64,000 bases of DNA from Legionella moravica DSM 19234 (GTDB taxonomy: Bacteria; Pseudomonadota; Gammaproteobacteria; Legionellales; Legionellaceae): assembly GCF_000423305.1 (NCBI RefSeq), contig NZ_AUHS01000015.1:1-64000 (forward strand), in the 5' to 3' direction. Of the stretch, positions 18,789 to 28,101 are shown piece by piece. A program made the position numbers and the translations under genes. The notes under the pieces are model-generated. The model was given only the letters and a program-made list of their open reading frames with translations. It searched no databases and was not told where the DNA came from. Positions within the stretch are counted from its first letter, which is position 1. The number at the start of each line of letters is the position of its first letter.

Positions 18789-20366
18789 ATGATTGATTTA
18801 AAACAACGTCCTTTACTCATACTGGATTTCGGTTCTCAGTACACTCAGTTAATTGCACGTCGAGTTCGTGAAATGGGAGTTTATTGTGAAATACATCCAT
18901 ACAATATAACTCAGGAGCAGTTTCAGCAGCTTGAACCCTGTGGCGTGATTTTATCTGGTGGTCCTTCGACAGTAACGCATGATGCCAATCCACGAGCGCC
19001 ACAATGGCTGTTTGTTTCCGGTTTGCCTCTACTCGGTATTTGCTACGGTATGCAAACAATGGCCGTACAACTCGGAGGCGAGGTGCAATCGTCTTCAATC
19101 AGAGAGTTTGGCTATGCTGAGTTATGCCTGCATGGTCAAAGCAAATTGTTTGAACATATTGAAGATCGCACTTCAGAAAAAGGAGAAGCGCTCTTGGATG
19201 TTTGGATGAGTCATGGAGATAAAGTGACTCAATTACCGCCTGGCTTTAAAATAATCTGTGAAACGCGTAATGCACCTATTGCTGGAATGGCTGATGAATC
19301 ACGACAGATGTATGGACTTCAATTTCATCCTGAAGTAACCCACACCTTACAAGGCTTACGCATTTTACAACGGTTTGTTGTTGATATATGCAAGGCACCA
19401 ACTACCTGGACTGCAGGGCATATTATTGATGAAGCAATAACTAAAGTGAGAAAGCAGGTAGGCGAAGAAAAGGTTCTCCTTGGTTTATCTGGCGGCGTTG
19501 ACTCTTCTGTTGTTGCTGCTTTGTTGCATAGAGCGATAGGCAAGCAATTAATTTGCGTCTTTGTTGATACGGGTTTGTTACGTCTTAACGAAGCAGAACA
19601 AGTGATGACCATGTTTGGTCAACATATGGGAATTAATATTATCGCGGTTAATGCAGAAGAAAAGTTTTTATCCGTGCTTAAGGGAATTACCTGTCCTGAA
19701 GAAAAAAGAAAAATTATTGGCAGAACGTTTATCGAGGTTTTTGACGAAGAAGCTCAAAAAATTCAAGACGTCAGTTGGCTTGCCCAGGGAACTATTTATC
19801 CCGATGTCATTGAATCTGCGGCTACAAGTACCAATGGAGCATCAGTGGTTATTAAGTCGCACCATAATGTTGGGGGATTGCCAGAAACCTTGAATTTAAA
19901 ATTATTAGAACCAGTTCGTGAATTATTCAAGGATGAAGTACGCAAGGTAGGCCTTGAATTAGGATTGCCACATGAAATGGTGTATCGACATCCTTTCCCA
20001 GGACCGGGCTTAGGGGTACGAATACTTGCTGAAGTCAAAAAAGAATATGCAGATATTTTGCGTCAGGCCGATGCTATCTTTATTGAAGAACTTCATAGGG
20101 CCGATCTGTATCATAAAGTCAGCCAGGCATTTGCTGTGTTCTTACCGGTTAAAAGCGTCGGTGTTATGGGTGATGGGCGTCGCTATGATTATGTGATTTG
20201 CCTTCGTGCCGTAGAAACTGTAGATTTTATGACGGCTCATTGGTCCCAATTGCCCTGGGATTTTTTAGGCACAGTATCTAATCGCATTATCAATGAGGTA
20301 GTAGGGGTGTCTCGTGTCACCTATGATATTTCAGGTAAGCCTCCTGCAACTATTGAATGGGAATGA
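18789..20366 (+). CDS. guaA: GMP synthase (glutamine-hydrolysing)
   Basis: Converts XMP to GMP using glutamine and ATP. 525 residues, identical in length to E. coli GuaA. Residues 1-205 are the class I amidotransferase (GICYGMQ nucleophile Cys, FHPEV His/Glu). Residues ~210-400 are the ATP-pyrophosphatase (SGGVDSS P-loop near 235). The C-terminal dimerisation domain ends in the canonical PPATIEWE. It starts 2 bp after guaB, and its last codons overlap the tadA start, giving a compact guaB-guaA-tadA unit. Confidence 0.97.
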   Translation: MIDLKQRPLLILDFGSQYTQLIARRVREMGVYCEIHPYNITQEQFQQLEPCGVILSGGPSTVTHDANPRAPQWLFVSGLPLLGICYGMQTMAVQLGGEVQSSSIREFGYAELCLHGQSKLFEHIEDRTSEKGEALLDVWMSHGDKVTQLPPGFKIICETRNAPIAGMADESRQMYGLQFHPEVTHTLQGLRILQRFVVDICKAPTTWTAGHIIDEAITKVRKQVGEEKVLLGLSGGVDSSVVAALLHRAIGKQLICVFVDTGLLRLNEAEQVMTMFGQHMGINIIAVNAEEKFLSVLKGITCPEEKRKIIGRTFIEVFDEEAQKIQDVSWLAQGTIYPDVIESAATSTNGASVVIKSHHNVGGLPETLNLKLLEPVRELFKDEVRKVGLELGLPHEMVYRHPFPGPGLGVRILAEVKKEYADILRQADAIFIEELHRADLYHKVSQAFAVFLPVKSVGVMGDGRRYDYVICLRAVETVDFMTAHWSQLPWDFLGTVSNRIINEVVGVSRVTYDISGKPPATIEWE

Positions 20367-20812
20367 ACGATAAATTCTGGATGCACATGGCTTATGAACA
20401 GGCACTTCTTGCTCAATCGGAGGGGGAAGTACCTGTTGGCGCCGTACTGGTGAGCAAAGATAATGAATTATTGGGCGTGGGTAGAAATGCCCTGCAAAAA
20501 AGTCATGATCCTTCGGATCATGCGGAATTCCTATCCATAAGACAAGCCGCTCAACAGCTTAAAAATCATCGGCTTTTGGATACTACTCTTTTTGTGACGC
20601 TGGAACCTTGTGTGATGTGCGCGGGCCTTATTGTACAGGCACGCATCAAACGCTTGGTCTTTGCAACGAGAGATTTTAAAGGCGGAGCAGCTGGATCGGT
20701 ATTTAATCTTCTTCAAGGCTATCCCTTAAACCATAAAGTGATAATAGACGAAGGACTTATGCAGCATGAGTGTTCCAGTTTATTATCTGATTTTTTTAAA
20801 ACATGTCGCTGA
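20363..20812 (+). CDS. tadA: tRNA-specific adenosine deaminase
   Basis: Deaminates wobble A34 to inosine in tRNA-Arg(ACG). 149 residues from ATG 20363; an ATG two codons earlier (20357) is also possible. The zinc-dependent deaminase signature is complete: DHAEF (His ligand and proton-shuttling Glu near residue 56) and PCVMC with the two Cys ligands near residue 85. It overlaps the guaA stop (ATGA), so it is probably translated by reinitiation after guaA. Confidence 0.94.
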   Translation: MNDKFWMHMAYEQALLAQSEGEVPVGAVLVSKDNELLGVGRNALQKSHDPSDHAEFLSIRQAAQQLKNHRLLDTTLFVTLEPCVMCAGLIVQARIKRLVFATRDFKGGAAGSVFNLLQGYPLNHKVIIDEGLMQHECSSLLSDFFKTCR

Positions 20813-21039
20813 GAGGATGATTTATCATCCCGTTTCATCATTTGTAACTCCCCAAGTCATCCCGAGCGCTGCGCAATAGTGTCCGGGGAAATTAAGCTGA
20901 TTTCGATCAAATCCCCTCTCCACCACATGTAGCGTGGGGCAGAGGGTTTAGGGAGAGGAGGTTAAAATACTTACGTGCAAAAGCGCACTCATTTGCTTGA
21001 AATTCCTCACTGGGCTTCGGATAAAGTGGTGATTTACCA
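20813..21039. other. spacer between tadA and glnD with degenerate inverted repeat
   Basis: 227 bp without a gene. It contains an imperfect inverted repeat rich in CCCTCTCC / GGAGAGG (about 20926-20962), possibly the decayed end of an intergenic repeat like the one at 52988-53710. There is also a short GGATGATTTATCATCC palindrome right after the tadA stop (20816-20831), which lacks a T-run. The genes on both sides converge. Confidence 0.45.
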
Positions 21040-23622
21040 TTATTTTGCACTGGCCAGATCATGAATTAATTTTTGCCGTAACAGTTCTTTTTCTTCGTTA
21101 GATAAGGGTTGACCTCGTTGGTTAGTGATGTAAAACATATCTTCTACTCGTTCTCCAGCAGTTGCGATTTTTGCATTATGCAAATGGATGTTCAAGCTAA
21201 GAAATACTCTACTGATGGTTGCCAGCAAACCAGGACGGTCATTGGTTACCAGGAATAAGCGCGTGTGATGATTCAGGTTGTCTTCACTGTAGTTAATTTG
21301 TGTTTTGATATCAAAGTGAGCGAGTACTCTGGAGAGTCTTTTTCGCGCAAGCGGGGGAAGATGTTCTTTATCTGCGAGGTGGACGCATAAAGCTTTTTGA
21401 ATATCGTTGGAGCGTTCTTCATTAAAAAATGCCTGGTTTTTTTCATCTAAAATAATATAGGTATCCAAATCAAATTGATTATCGCAGGTTGTAATTGCTG
21501 CTTCCTGAATGGTTACATGATGATTACTTAGAACCGTAGTGGTGATGGTAAAGCGTTCATCTCGATGAGGAGTATAAATAAATACTTCTGTTCCTCCCTG
21601 GCTATGATGCGGCATGATGATAACCAGTGGAAATTGTGTACAGGATAAAATTGCTTTGGTATGACGTGCAATGACTTCAGGGGATTCATGGAGAAAATAT
21701 TTCCCTTTAAACTGACTCCACAGTTGTTGAATGGAATCATCGGAAATGTGTTCTGATAGCAATAGATTCCTGGCTAGCTGTTTTCGGGTATTAATGAGCT
21801 CGGTTTCATCCATTAGTTCTTGTTCTTTAAGCAGCATGTGTTTGGCAGCATTATAAAGCTCTTTCAATAATGAATCTTTCCAAGCATTCCAAAGTGTAGG
21901 GTTGGTTCCACATATGTCGGCGACGGTCAATAAATACAAATAATCCAGATACCTTGGCTGAGGGAGAAGTTGGCAGAAGTGTTCTATCGTTTTAGGATCA
22001 TATATATCCTGCCGTTGTGCCGTTTGGGACATTAATAAATGATATCGTACCAGCCATATTAATAAATCGCTGTCTTCTTTATTGATTTGGTGTCTTTCGG
22101 TAAATAACTGCGCCTCAGCAGCTCCCAATTCCGAATGATCTCCACCTCTGCCTTTGGCGATGTCATGAAATAAAGCGCTTAAATACAAAATTTCAGGTTT
22201 ATCCAAAGTAGGCATAATTTTAGCGCACAGTGGGAATTGTTTTGTAAAGGCATCTTGTGTAAATCGTGAGATATTACGAATAACAAAGAGGGTATGTTGA
22301 TCTACCGTATAAACGTGGAATAAATCGTACTGCATTTGACCGGTCACTGTAGCGAAGCAATCAAGATAATGAGCTAATACACCGTATCGATTCATTCGTT
22401 GTAATGCTTCGTAGGGATCATTACCTGTCCGGAGTATGTTCATAAAAATTTGCGTCGATTCAGGCGAATCTCGAAATCGTTTATTCAATAAAAACAAAGA
22501 CTCCCGGATTAATCGAATGGTACTAGCTCTTACTCCTTCGATATCAGGACGTTTTGCTATCCAGAGAAAGAGTTTAAGAATGGAATAGGGGCGATGTTTG
22601 AATACCTGTGTGTGGCGCACTTCAATGTAGTTATTGGATAATTGAAATTCATTATCAAGCTGAATTATTTTTTGCTTTTGATGATGCGCAATCGTTTCTT
22701 CAAACCATTGCAGGAGCATTTCATTTAATTCGCGATTTCGTTTGATAACTTTAAAATAATCCTTCATAAATTGTTCGATTGCCAACGAATGCGGTTGATC
22801 CTGGTAACCAAAAACCTGTGCCAGTTTAACCTGTAAATCGAAGGATAAGCGTTCCTCTGCTTTTTCTGCCAGCATATGCAAAGCAAAACGGACTCTCCAG
22901 AGAAAGTGCTGGCAGTACATAAGCTTTTCATATTCCTTTTCTGAAATAAATCCATAGCCAATACCATCGGCCAGTTTTTTAATATTGAAATGACGCTTAC
23001 CAATACTGAGGAGCACTTGAAGATCTCTTAAACCTCCGGGGCCATATTTAATGTTGGGTTCAAGGTTATAGGCTGTTTCGCCATATTTTGCATAGCGATT
23101 TTTTTGCTCAAGCTCCTTGGCGTAAAAAAACTCATTGCTTGGCCACATATGGAGAGGATGAATTTGATAAATTAATTCTTCCATTAATGTTCCTTTGCCG
23201 CAAATCAGAAACATATCAAGAAGGGTTGATATAACGGTTAAATCCTTGCTGGCTAATTCAGCGCAGGAATGAACACTGGTTATTTGATGACTGACCTCTA
23301 AACCTACATCCCAACAATCCTGAATAAAGGTTTGTGCTTTGTGTAATTGGTCACTGGAGAGAGGTTCTGTATGCAGAATAAGCAAGTCAATGTCGGAATG
23401 CAGTTGAAGCTCCCTGCGACCGTAGCTGCCCAGGGCGAGTAAACAAAAATGTTCTCCCTGGTCCATTTGGTTTTTAGTAAACAGGTCGATGAGCAGGGTA
23501 TCTATAAATGCAGCCAATTTGCGAGTTATGGAAACAATATTGGCTTTTTGTCTGAATTCATTGCACAGTTCGTCCTTGAACTGTTTAATTATATTTTTAA
23601 TCGTGCGATTATCGTTCTTCAT
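21040..23622 (-). CDS. glnD: [Protein-PII] uridylyltransferase / uridylyl-removing enzyme GlnD
   Basis: Bifunctional nitrogen sensor that uridylylates PII proteins at low glutamine and removes UMP at high glutamine. 860 residues. Domains in order: nucleotidyltransferase (GSYGRRELQLHSDIDLL, catalytic Asp pair, ~residues 68-86), central helical domain, HD hydrolase (FHDIAKGRGGDHSE near 480-495), and two C-terminal ACT domains for glutamine sensing (one from ~residue 680, the last from ~790 with VTNDRPGLLATISRVF). Its 5' end overlaps the map 3' end by 14 bp, so it is cotranscribed with map. Confidence 0.96.
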   Translation of the reverse strand: MKNDNRTIKNIIKQFKDELCNEFRQKANIVSITRKLAAFIDTLLIDLFTKNQMDQGEHFCLLALGSYGRRELQLHSDIDLLILHTEPLSSDQLHKAQTFIQDCWDVGLEVSHQITSVHSCAELASKDLTVISTLLDMFLICGKGTLMEELIYQIHPLHMWPSNEFFYAKELEQKNRYAKYGETAYNLEPNIKYGPGGLRDLQVLLSIGKRHFNIKKLADGIGYGFISEKEYEKLMYCQHFLWRVRFALHMLAEKAEERLSFDLQVKLAQVFGYQDQPHSLAIEQFMKDYFKVIKRNRELNEMLLQWFEETIAHHQKQKIIQLDNEFQLSNNYIEVRHTQVFKHRPYSILKLFLWIAKRPDIEGVRASTIRLIRESLFLLNKRFRDSPESTQIFMNILRTGNDPYEALQRMNRYGVLAHYLDCFATVTGQMQYDLFHVYTVDQHTLFVIRNISRFTQDAFTKQFPLCAKIMPTLDKPEILYLSALFHDIAKGRGGDHSELGAAEAQLFTERHQINKEDSDLLIWLVRYHLLMSQTAQRQDIYDPKTIEHFCQLLPQPRYLDYLYLLTVADICGTNPTLWNAWKDSLLKELYNAAKHMLLKEQELMDETELINTRKQLARNLLLSEHISDDSIQQLWSQFKGKYFLHESPEVIARHTKAILSCTQFPLVIIMPHHSQGGTEVFIYTPHRDERFTITTTVLSNHHVTIQEAAITTCDNQFDLDTYIILDEKNQAFFNEERSNDIQKALCVHLADKEHLPPLARKRLSRVLAHFDIKTQINYSEDNLNHHTRLFLVTNDRPGLLATISRVFLSLNIHLHNAKIATAGERVEDMFYITNQRGQPLSNEEKELLRQKLIHDLASAK

Positions 23623-24373
23623 TACGCAGAGTCAAAATTTCTACACCATTATCTGTGACAAGCAAGGTGTGTTCCCACTGTGCAGAAAGGCTATGATCTT
23701 TTGTCACTACGGTCCAGTGATCGGGTAATAATCGAGTATGGTGTTTCCCAACATTGACCATGGGCTCAATTGTGAAGGTCATTCCAGGTTCCAGCTTCAT
23801 ACCGGTACCAGGCACACCATAATGCAGTACTTGCGGATCTTCATGAAATACTCGGCCAATTCCATGACCGCAATAATCGCGAACTACGGAACAGCGGTTT
23901 TTTTCGGCATATTGCTGTATCGCGTGGCCAATGTCTCCAAGCTGTACTCCAGGCTTCACCATGTCGATTCCTATGAACAGACAGTCATGAGCAATTTGGA
24001 CTACGTGTTTTGCTTTGATGGATGGTTCGCCAACCAGAAACATTTTACTCGTATCACCATGATAATGATCTTTAATTACGGTGATGTCTATATTAATGAT
24101 GTCCCCATTTTTTAAGGTTTTTTTACCCGGAATCCCATGACAAACCACATGGTTGATCGAGGTACAAATGGATTTGGGAAAACCATTGTAATTTAATGGA
24201 GCAGGAATGGCTTTTTGTACATTCACGATGTAATCATGACATAAGGTATTCAGTTCCTCGGTACTGATTCCTTCTTTTACATAAGGCCCAATCATTTCCA
24301 GAACTTCACCTGCCAGTCGACCTGCGACACGCATTTTTTCAATTTCATCAGGTGTTTTAATTGTTACTGCCAT
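23609..24373 (-). CDS. map: type I methionine aminopeptidase
   Basis: Removes the initiator Met from nascent proteins; essential in most bacteria. Residues for the two metal ions are visible: NIDITV and DTSKMF (Asp pair), CGHGIGRVFHEDP (His), TIEPM (Glu) and the C-terminal EHT (Glu). The start at 24373 (MAVTIKTPDEIEKM) matches the conserved N-terminus of the family and gives 254 residues; an ATG eight codons upstream is in frame but less likely. The pair map-glnD is conserved in gammaproteobacteria. A 277-bp MITE lies directly upstream. Confidence 0.95.
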   Translation of the reverse strand: MAVTIKTPDEIEKMRVAGRLAGEVLEMIGPYVKEGISTEELNTLCHDYIVNVQKAIPAPLNYNGFPKSICTSINHVVCHGIPGKKTLKNGDIINIDITVIKDHYHGDTSKMFLVGEPSIKAKHVVQIAHDCLFIGIDMVKPGVQLGDIGHAIQQYAEKNRCSVVRDYCGHGIGRVFHEDPQVLHYGVPGTGMKLEPGMTFTIEPMVNVGKHHTRLLPDHWTVVTKDHSLSAQWEHTLLVTDNGVEILTLRNEER

Positions 24374-24433
24374 TTTGGTTTTTCCAAAAATATTCATATT
24401 ACCACATGCAAAACTTTAGAAACAGTATAGTCG

Positions 24434-24710
24434 ACATGGCTGTCCCATTAAAAATTTGACGTCTTTCCGAGCGTAGCGAGGAATCTCCTGCAAATTGGCA
24501 CAATCTGAATTAATGCATTAATTATCATTACCTTTTAAACTCGTTTTTTTACAAGGAATTTAATGATGTCATCAGAAGATGTACCTGGATTTTTATATCA
24601 TTTCGACTGATATGATTTTAATGGCCGCATTTTAATGGGATCGTGCAACCTTGCAGGAGATTCCTCGCCACACTCGGAAAGACGTCACATTTTTAATGGG
24701 ACAGCCGTGA
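24434..24710. mobile_element. 277-bp MITE (family A, copy 1) with perfect 8-bp target duplication
   Basis: Ends are ~58-bp inverted repeats beginning near GGCTGTCCCATTAAAAAT and continuing through GACGTCTTTCCGAGCG and GAATCTCCTGCAA. The element is flanked on both sides by TATAGTCG (24426-24433 and 24711-24718), an 8-bp target-site duplication. There is no ORF. The second copy at 63387-63664 is close to identical but inverted. The transposase that mobilises it is not in the window. Confidence 0.88.
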
Positions 24711-24790
24711 TATAGTCGATGTTGTAATGATTATCGTTTAACAAACTGATCTTATTTTTTTTTGAGGTTATTATAAAGATCAACAGGACG

Positions 24791-25717
24791 CTATTGAACT
24801 GACTTTATTGTCTTTTCCTGATTAGCAAATACGGTCAGACCCTGGGTCCTGAACCACTCCTTATCTTCATTGATAACCAATCCTTCAAGTCCGGGTATGG
24901 ATGAAATAGATGGGTAATCAGTAGTAATGAAATAAGTTTGCCCTAAAAAGTAAAATTCTTTGCTCTTTTGGGTCGGTGTTACCAGAACTTTACCTTGGGG
25001 TACCAATTGGGTAATTTCTTTGATAAACCCGATAATATCCTCGGCTTTTTCTATTCCATTGCTTACCCCAAGTAAGTAGGGAACAAAGGCAGTGTCAAAA
25101 ACAGGTTTATTCTTAGTGTGCATCAGGTTTTTTAATTCTCCGGCATAAAAGCTGATGTTTTTTTCAAATTCATATCGATTGTTCTCTTTAGCTCGAATCG
25201 CGTTGCGAACCAGCGTTACGATGTACAACAGATATTTACGGCGTAACATCCGGGGATTCAGAAGCCAAAGAATGTGAAGAGCAATTCCTTCAGAAGGTAG
25301 CTTCAGTACAGGTGGATACCAAAGGGTAAGCGCAGTCAACAGTTCACCAACCGAAGGGTAGGGGGTTCCCTGTTCGTCATATTCCCTGTAATGATAATAT
25401 TTTTTATAAGCTTTCATCCAGGCTATAGTGACAGGGTCTTTATCGTAAACCGTGACAGATTGTGCTCCGGCTTTGGCAAAAATAAAGCTGCTGTTACCAT
25501 AACCTGGGATAATCAGAATGTTTTTATGTTCTATGTCCTGCTTAAGTTGGTAACGATCATTGTATGTTCCTGATAATATAGAGAACAAATAACGCTCAGC
25601 GCCCATTGGATAAATCAAAACTTCTTTGTGATCCGTAATTCGAGTAAATCGTTGCTCAAGAATCCAGTTCTTTTCCTGTTTGCTTAAAATGGTGGTGGTC
25701 ACATCAGAATCTGACAT
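24791..25717 (-). CDS. SAM-dependent methyltransferase-like protein
   Basis: 308 residues, no exact family recognised. Residues ~63-95 form a Rossmann motif I and II (NILIIPGYGNSSFIFAKAG, then VTVYDKDP), the usual SAM-binding Gly-rich loop followed by an acidic residue ending strand 2. A later strand, VFDTAFVPYLLGV near 210, fits motif IV. No signal peptide. The C-terminal third (~residues 235-308) has lower similarity to any fold I know. It starts at ATG 25717, overlapping the stop of a 27-codon ORF (TAATG). Substrate unknown. Confidence 0.6.
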   Translation of the reverse strand: MSDSDVTTTILSKQEKNWILEQRFTRITDHKEVLIYPMGAERYLFSILSGTYNDRYQLKQDIEHKNILIIPGYGNSSFIFAKAGAQSVTVYDKDPVTIAWMKAYKKYYHYREYDEQGTPYPSVGELLTALTLWYPPVLKLPSEGIALHILWLLNPRMLRRKYLLYIVTLVRNAIRAKENNRYEFEKNISFYAGELKNLMHTKNKPVFDTAFVPYLLGVSNGIEKAEDIIGFIKEITQLVPQGKVLVTPTQKSKEFYFLGQTYFITTDYPSISSIPGLEGLVINEDKEWFRTQGLTVFANQEKTIKSVQ

Positions 25718-25800
25718 TAGTATACCTCAATTTGGAGATCTTTTGGATTATATTGCTCAAGCTCATTGAGAAAGTACCAAAATTTTTCATTATTCGCCAT
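25717..25800 (-). CDS. 27-residue coupled ORF ahead of the methyltransferase-like gene
   Basis: ATG at 25800 followed by 27 codons and a TAA whose last A is the A of the next ATG (TAATG). The peptide is mildly acidic and aromatic (MANNEKFWYFLNELEQY...). A TATAAAAT string just upstream could be a -10 element. The exact stop-start overlap is what suggests a translated leader that couples to the downstream gene. It is too short to judge from composition; chance is possible. Confidence 0.4.
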   Translation of the reverse strand: MANNEKFWYFLNELEQYNPKDLQIEVY

Positions 25801-25968
25801 CTTAACATTTTATACCGATGATGCATTTCGCAAGAGAGCGGGTAGGTCGAAGAAAATTGATAAATCGGTGCTTAAGCCTTGTTTCAAGAGGGATCAGTAG
25901 GGGTGTCAAACACAACACGTGAGGTTGAGCGATAGTAATGACTCAACCTCATTGTATTGTCGATGAAA

Positions 25969-26184
25969 TTACTGCTGCGTGCATTGAACAACTACACAAT
26001 TCTTGGCATACTCAGAGCCTTCTGAGCACAATTCCATAGCAGTACCAAGGGCTGACGCTCTGTCCGAACCTGTACCGTTGAATACCTTTCCTTTTGCATC
26101 ATTGACAATACATAACCAGTTGGCGCTTGCATTAAAACTCAATGTCATTATGGTTATTGCCAACACTAAATTTACAGTTTTCAT
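25969..26184 (-). CDS. small secreted protein
   Basis: 71 residues from ATG 26184, chosen because AGGAGAG lies just upstream and the N-terminus (MKTVNLVLAITIMTLSFNASA) is a clean signal peptide. The mature ~50 residues contain four Cys residues (WLCIV, ELCSE, KNCVVVQC), suggesting two disulfides in the periplasm or outside the cell. The pattern 'W.C......G..F.G.G....A...A...C' resembles short DUF4189-like modules. Function unknown; stand-alone gene. Confidence 0.7.
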   Translation of the reverse strand: MKTVNLVLAITIMTLSFNASANWLCIVNDAKGKVFNGTGSDRASALGTAMELCSEGSEYAKNCVVVQCTQQ

Positions 26185-26438
26185 TAAATTCTCTCCTTGT
26201 GAACAGACAGATCCAGCTGATGTTGTCGCAAACGTCACCAACAGCTTCTGGTTTTCATCATCGTTTTCGACCGCCTTGGGAATAACTTTAATTTGAATGA
26301 TGAATCAGAATCGATTTTCCTAACCATGACATCTCATTTTAATTACAGTGCAAAAATATCTGTTTAGTGTTAAACTTGCTCAATTTATTGCACTTATTGA
26401 GCAAGTTTTGCTCATCAACTCAAAACAAGGCTGGGCAG

Positions 26439-28046
26439 ATGTTAGAAGTTAAAAATATTAGTATGCAGTTTGGACCTAAATCATTATTCCAAAATGTGGA
26501 CTTAATCTTATTGCCTACCCAGCGTTATGGGGTTGTTGGAGCAAACGGTACCGGTAAATCTACTTTTTTGAAAATATTGGCAGGAGAAGAACAAGCCTCT
26601 AATGGTTCGGTTGAAAAGGCTAAAAGTCTTAAAATTGGGATTTTAAAACAAGATCATTTCCGCTATGAAGAAGACAGGCTCATTGATGTGGTCATTCGTG
26701 GAAACTCCACGCTATGGGATGCACTGGTTGAGAAAGAGCAATTATACTCTAAGGATGTTTTCACTGAAGCTGATGGATATCGACTCAGTGAATTAGAAGA
26801 AATTGTTATGAACCAGAATGGTTATGAAGCAGAGGCGATTGCCAGAAAGTTGCTTTTAGGCTTGGGTATTGCTGAAAAATTTCATTATGGCCCCCTTAGT
26901 GCTTTATCAGGAGGATATAAGTTACGAGTCTTATTAGCTCAAGTACTCTATCAACAACCGGATATTATGCTTCTGGACGAGCCGACCAACCACCTGGATA
27001 TCGTATCTATTGCCTGGCTTGAAGAGTTTTTGAAAACACAATTTAAAGGATTATTGATATTTATCTCCCATGATCGCAGTTTTCTCAATAATCTTTCGAC
27101 CAATATACTCGACATTGACTACGATACCGTACTCGATTATCCGGGAAATTATGATAAATTCTGTAACGCAAAGGAAGAAAGTTTACGATTAAAACAATGT
27201 GAATTAAAAAATCAGGAAAAACGTATTGAAGCCTTACAAGGATTTGTTGATCGTTTTGGAGCAAAAGCAAGTAAAGCCGCTCAAGCCGCCTCCCGGCAAA
27301 AAATGATAGATCGGATTGAATTGGTGGAAATCAAGGAGTCCAATATATTCAAACCGTATTTTAATTTTCATCAGAAAAGACCTTCCGGGAAAACAGTTAT
27401 CAGCGTAGAACAGCTTCATAAGAAGTTTGATGAGCGAATTTTATTAAAAAATGTTTCATTTGCCATTCAGCGTAGTGATAAATGCGCCATCGTCGGACCA
27501 AACGGGATTGGTAAATCCACTTTATTAAAAATTTTATTAAATCAGCTGGATGCGGATCATGGGGCGTTTGAGTGGAATGATACTGTTAGTATTGGATATT
27601 TTGCCCAGGATTATCGTACTCAATTAGCCCCTGAGCAAACGGTATTGCAATGGATGGAAAATCAGATAGCCGCTTCCTCTCAGGAAATCAGGAAAGTATT
27701 GGGGCAGGTATTATTTCGCGGCTCTGATGTAGATAAAAAAATTGGAATGTTAAGTGGAGGAGAGTCCGCTCGTCTTATCATGGCAAAATTAATCCTGGAA
27801 CGACATAACGTTCTTATATTTGATGAGCCAACCAACCATCTTGATCTTGAGTCGATCGATGCCTTGATTGAGTCGATTCAGATTTTTCCAGGCGCCGTAT
27901 TGTTTGTCAGCCATAATCGATATTTTATTGACAGTATATCAACCCGGGTATTGGTACTCACTGAACAACATGGAGTACAGAATTACCTGGGTAATTACAA
28001 TGATTATCTTGAGCAGTACGGTGAAGATTATCTGGCTACTGCCTAA
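26439..28046 (+). CDS. ybiT: ABC-F family ATPase, YbiT type
   Basis: Soluble protein of 535 residues with two ABC cassettes and no membrane domain. ABC-F proteins of this type bind the ribosomal E site. Walker A boxes are GANGTGKST and GPNGIGKST, signatures LSGGYKLRVLLAQ and LSGGESARLIMAK, and Walker B boxes LLDEPTNHLD and IFDEPTNHLD. The inter-cassette linker is rich in Lys/Gln/Arg (residues ~245-300). The start MLEVKNISMQFG matches the YbiT N-terminus; an ATG 24 codons upstream is in frame but has no family support. Confidence 0.92.
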   Translation: MLEVKNISMQFGPKSLFQNVDLILLPTQRYGVVGANGTGKSTFLKILAGEEQASNGSVEKAKSLKIGILKQDHFRYEEDRLIDVVIRGNSTLWDALVEKEQLYSKDVFTEADGYRLSELEEIVMNQNGYEAEAIARKLLLGLGIAEKFHYGPLSALSGGYKLRVLLAQVLYQQPDIMLLDEPTNHLDIVSIAWLEEFLKTQFKGLLIFISHDRSFLNNLSTNILDIDYDTVLDYPGNYDKFCNAKEESLRLKQCELKNQEKRIEALQGFVDRFGAKASKAAQAASRQKMIDRIELVEIKESNIFKPYFNFHQKRPSGKTVISVEQLHKKFDERILLKNVSFAIQRSDKCAIVGPNGIGKSTLLKILLNQLDADHGAFEWNDTVSIGYFAQDYRTQLAPEQTVLQWMENQIAASSQEIRKVLGQVLFRGSDVDKKIGMLSGGESARLIMAKLILERHNVLIFDEPTNHLDLESIDALIESIQIFPGAVLFVSHNRYFIDSISTRVLVLTEQHGVQNYLGNYNDYLEQYGEDYLATA

Positions 28047-28101
28047 GTTGTGTTGATAATTCATCACCGACTTCACGGCAAGAGCACTCGAATACAAGAA
28101 A

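Noticed and set aside
24434..24710. Possibility that the 277-bp element is a transcription terminator or RNA gene
   Set aside because: Its perfect 8-bp flanking duplication and the inverted copy at 63387-63664 identify it as a mobile element.
24791..25717. BtaA/DUF3419-type lipid enzyme assignment
   Set aside because: The Gly-rich loop is general to methyltransferase folds; the specific DUF3419 motifs were not seen, so only a general call is given.
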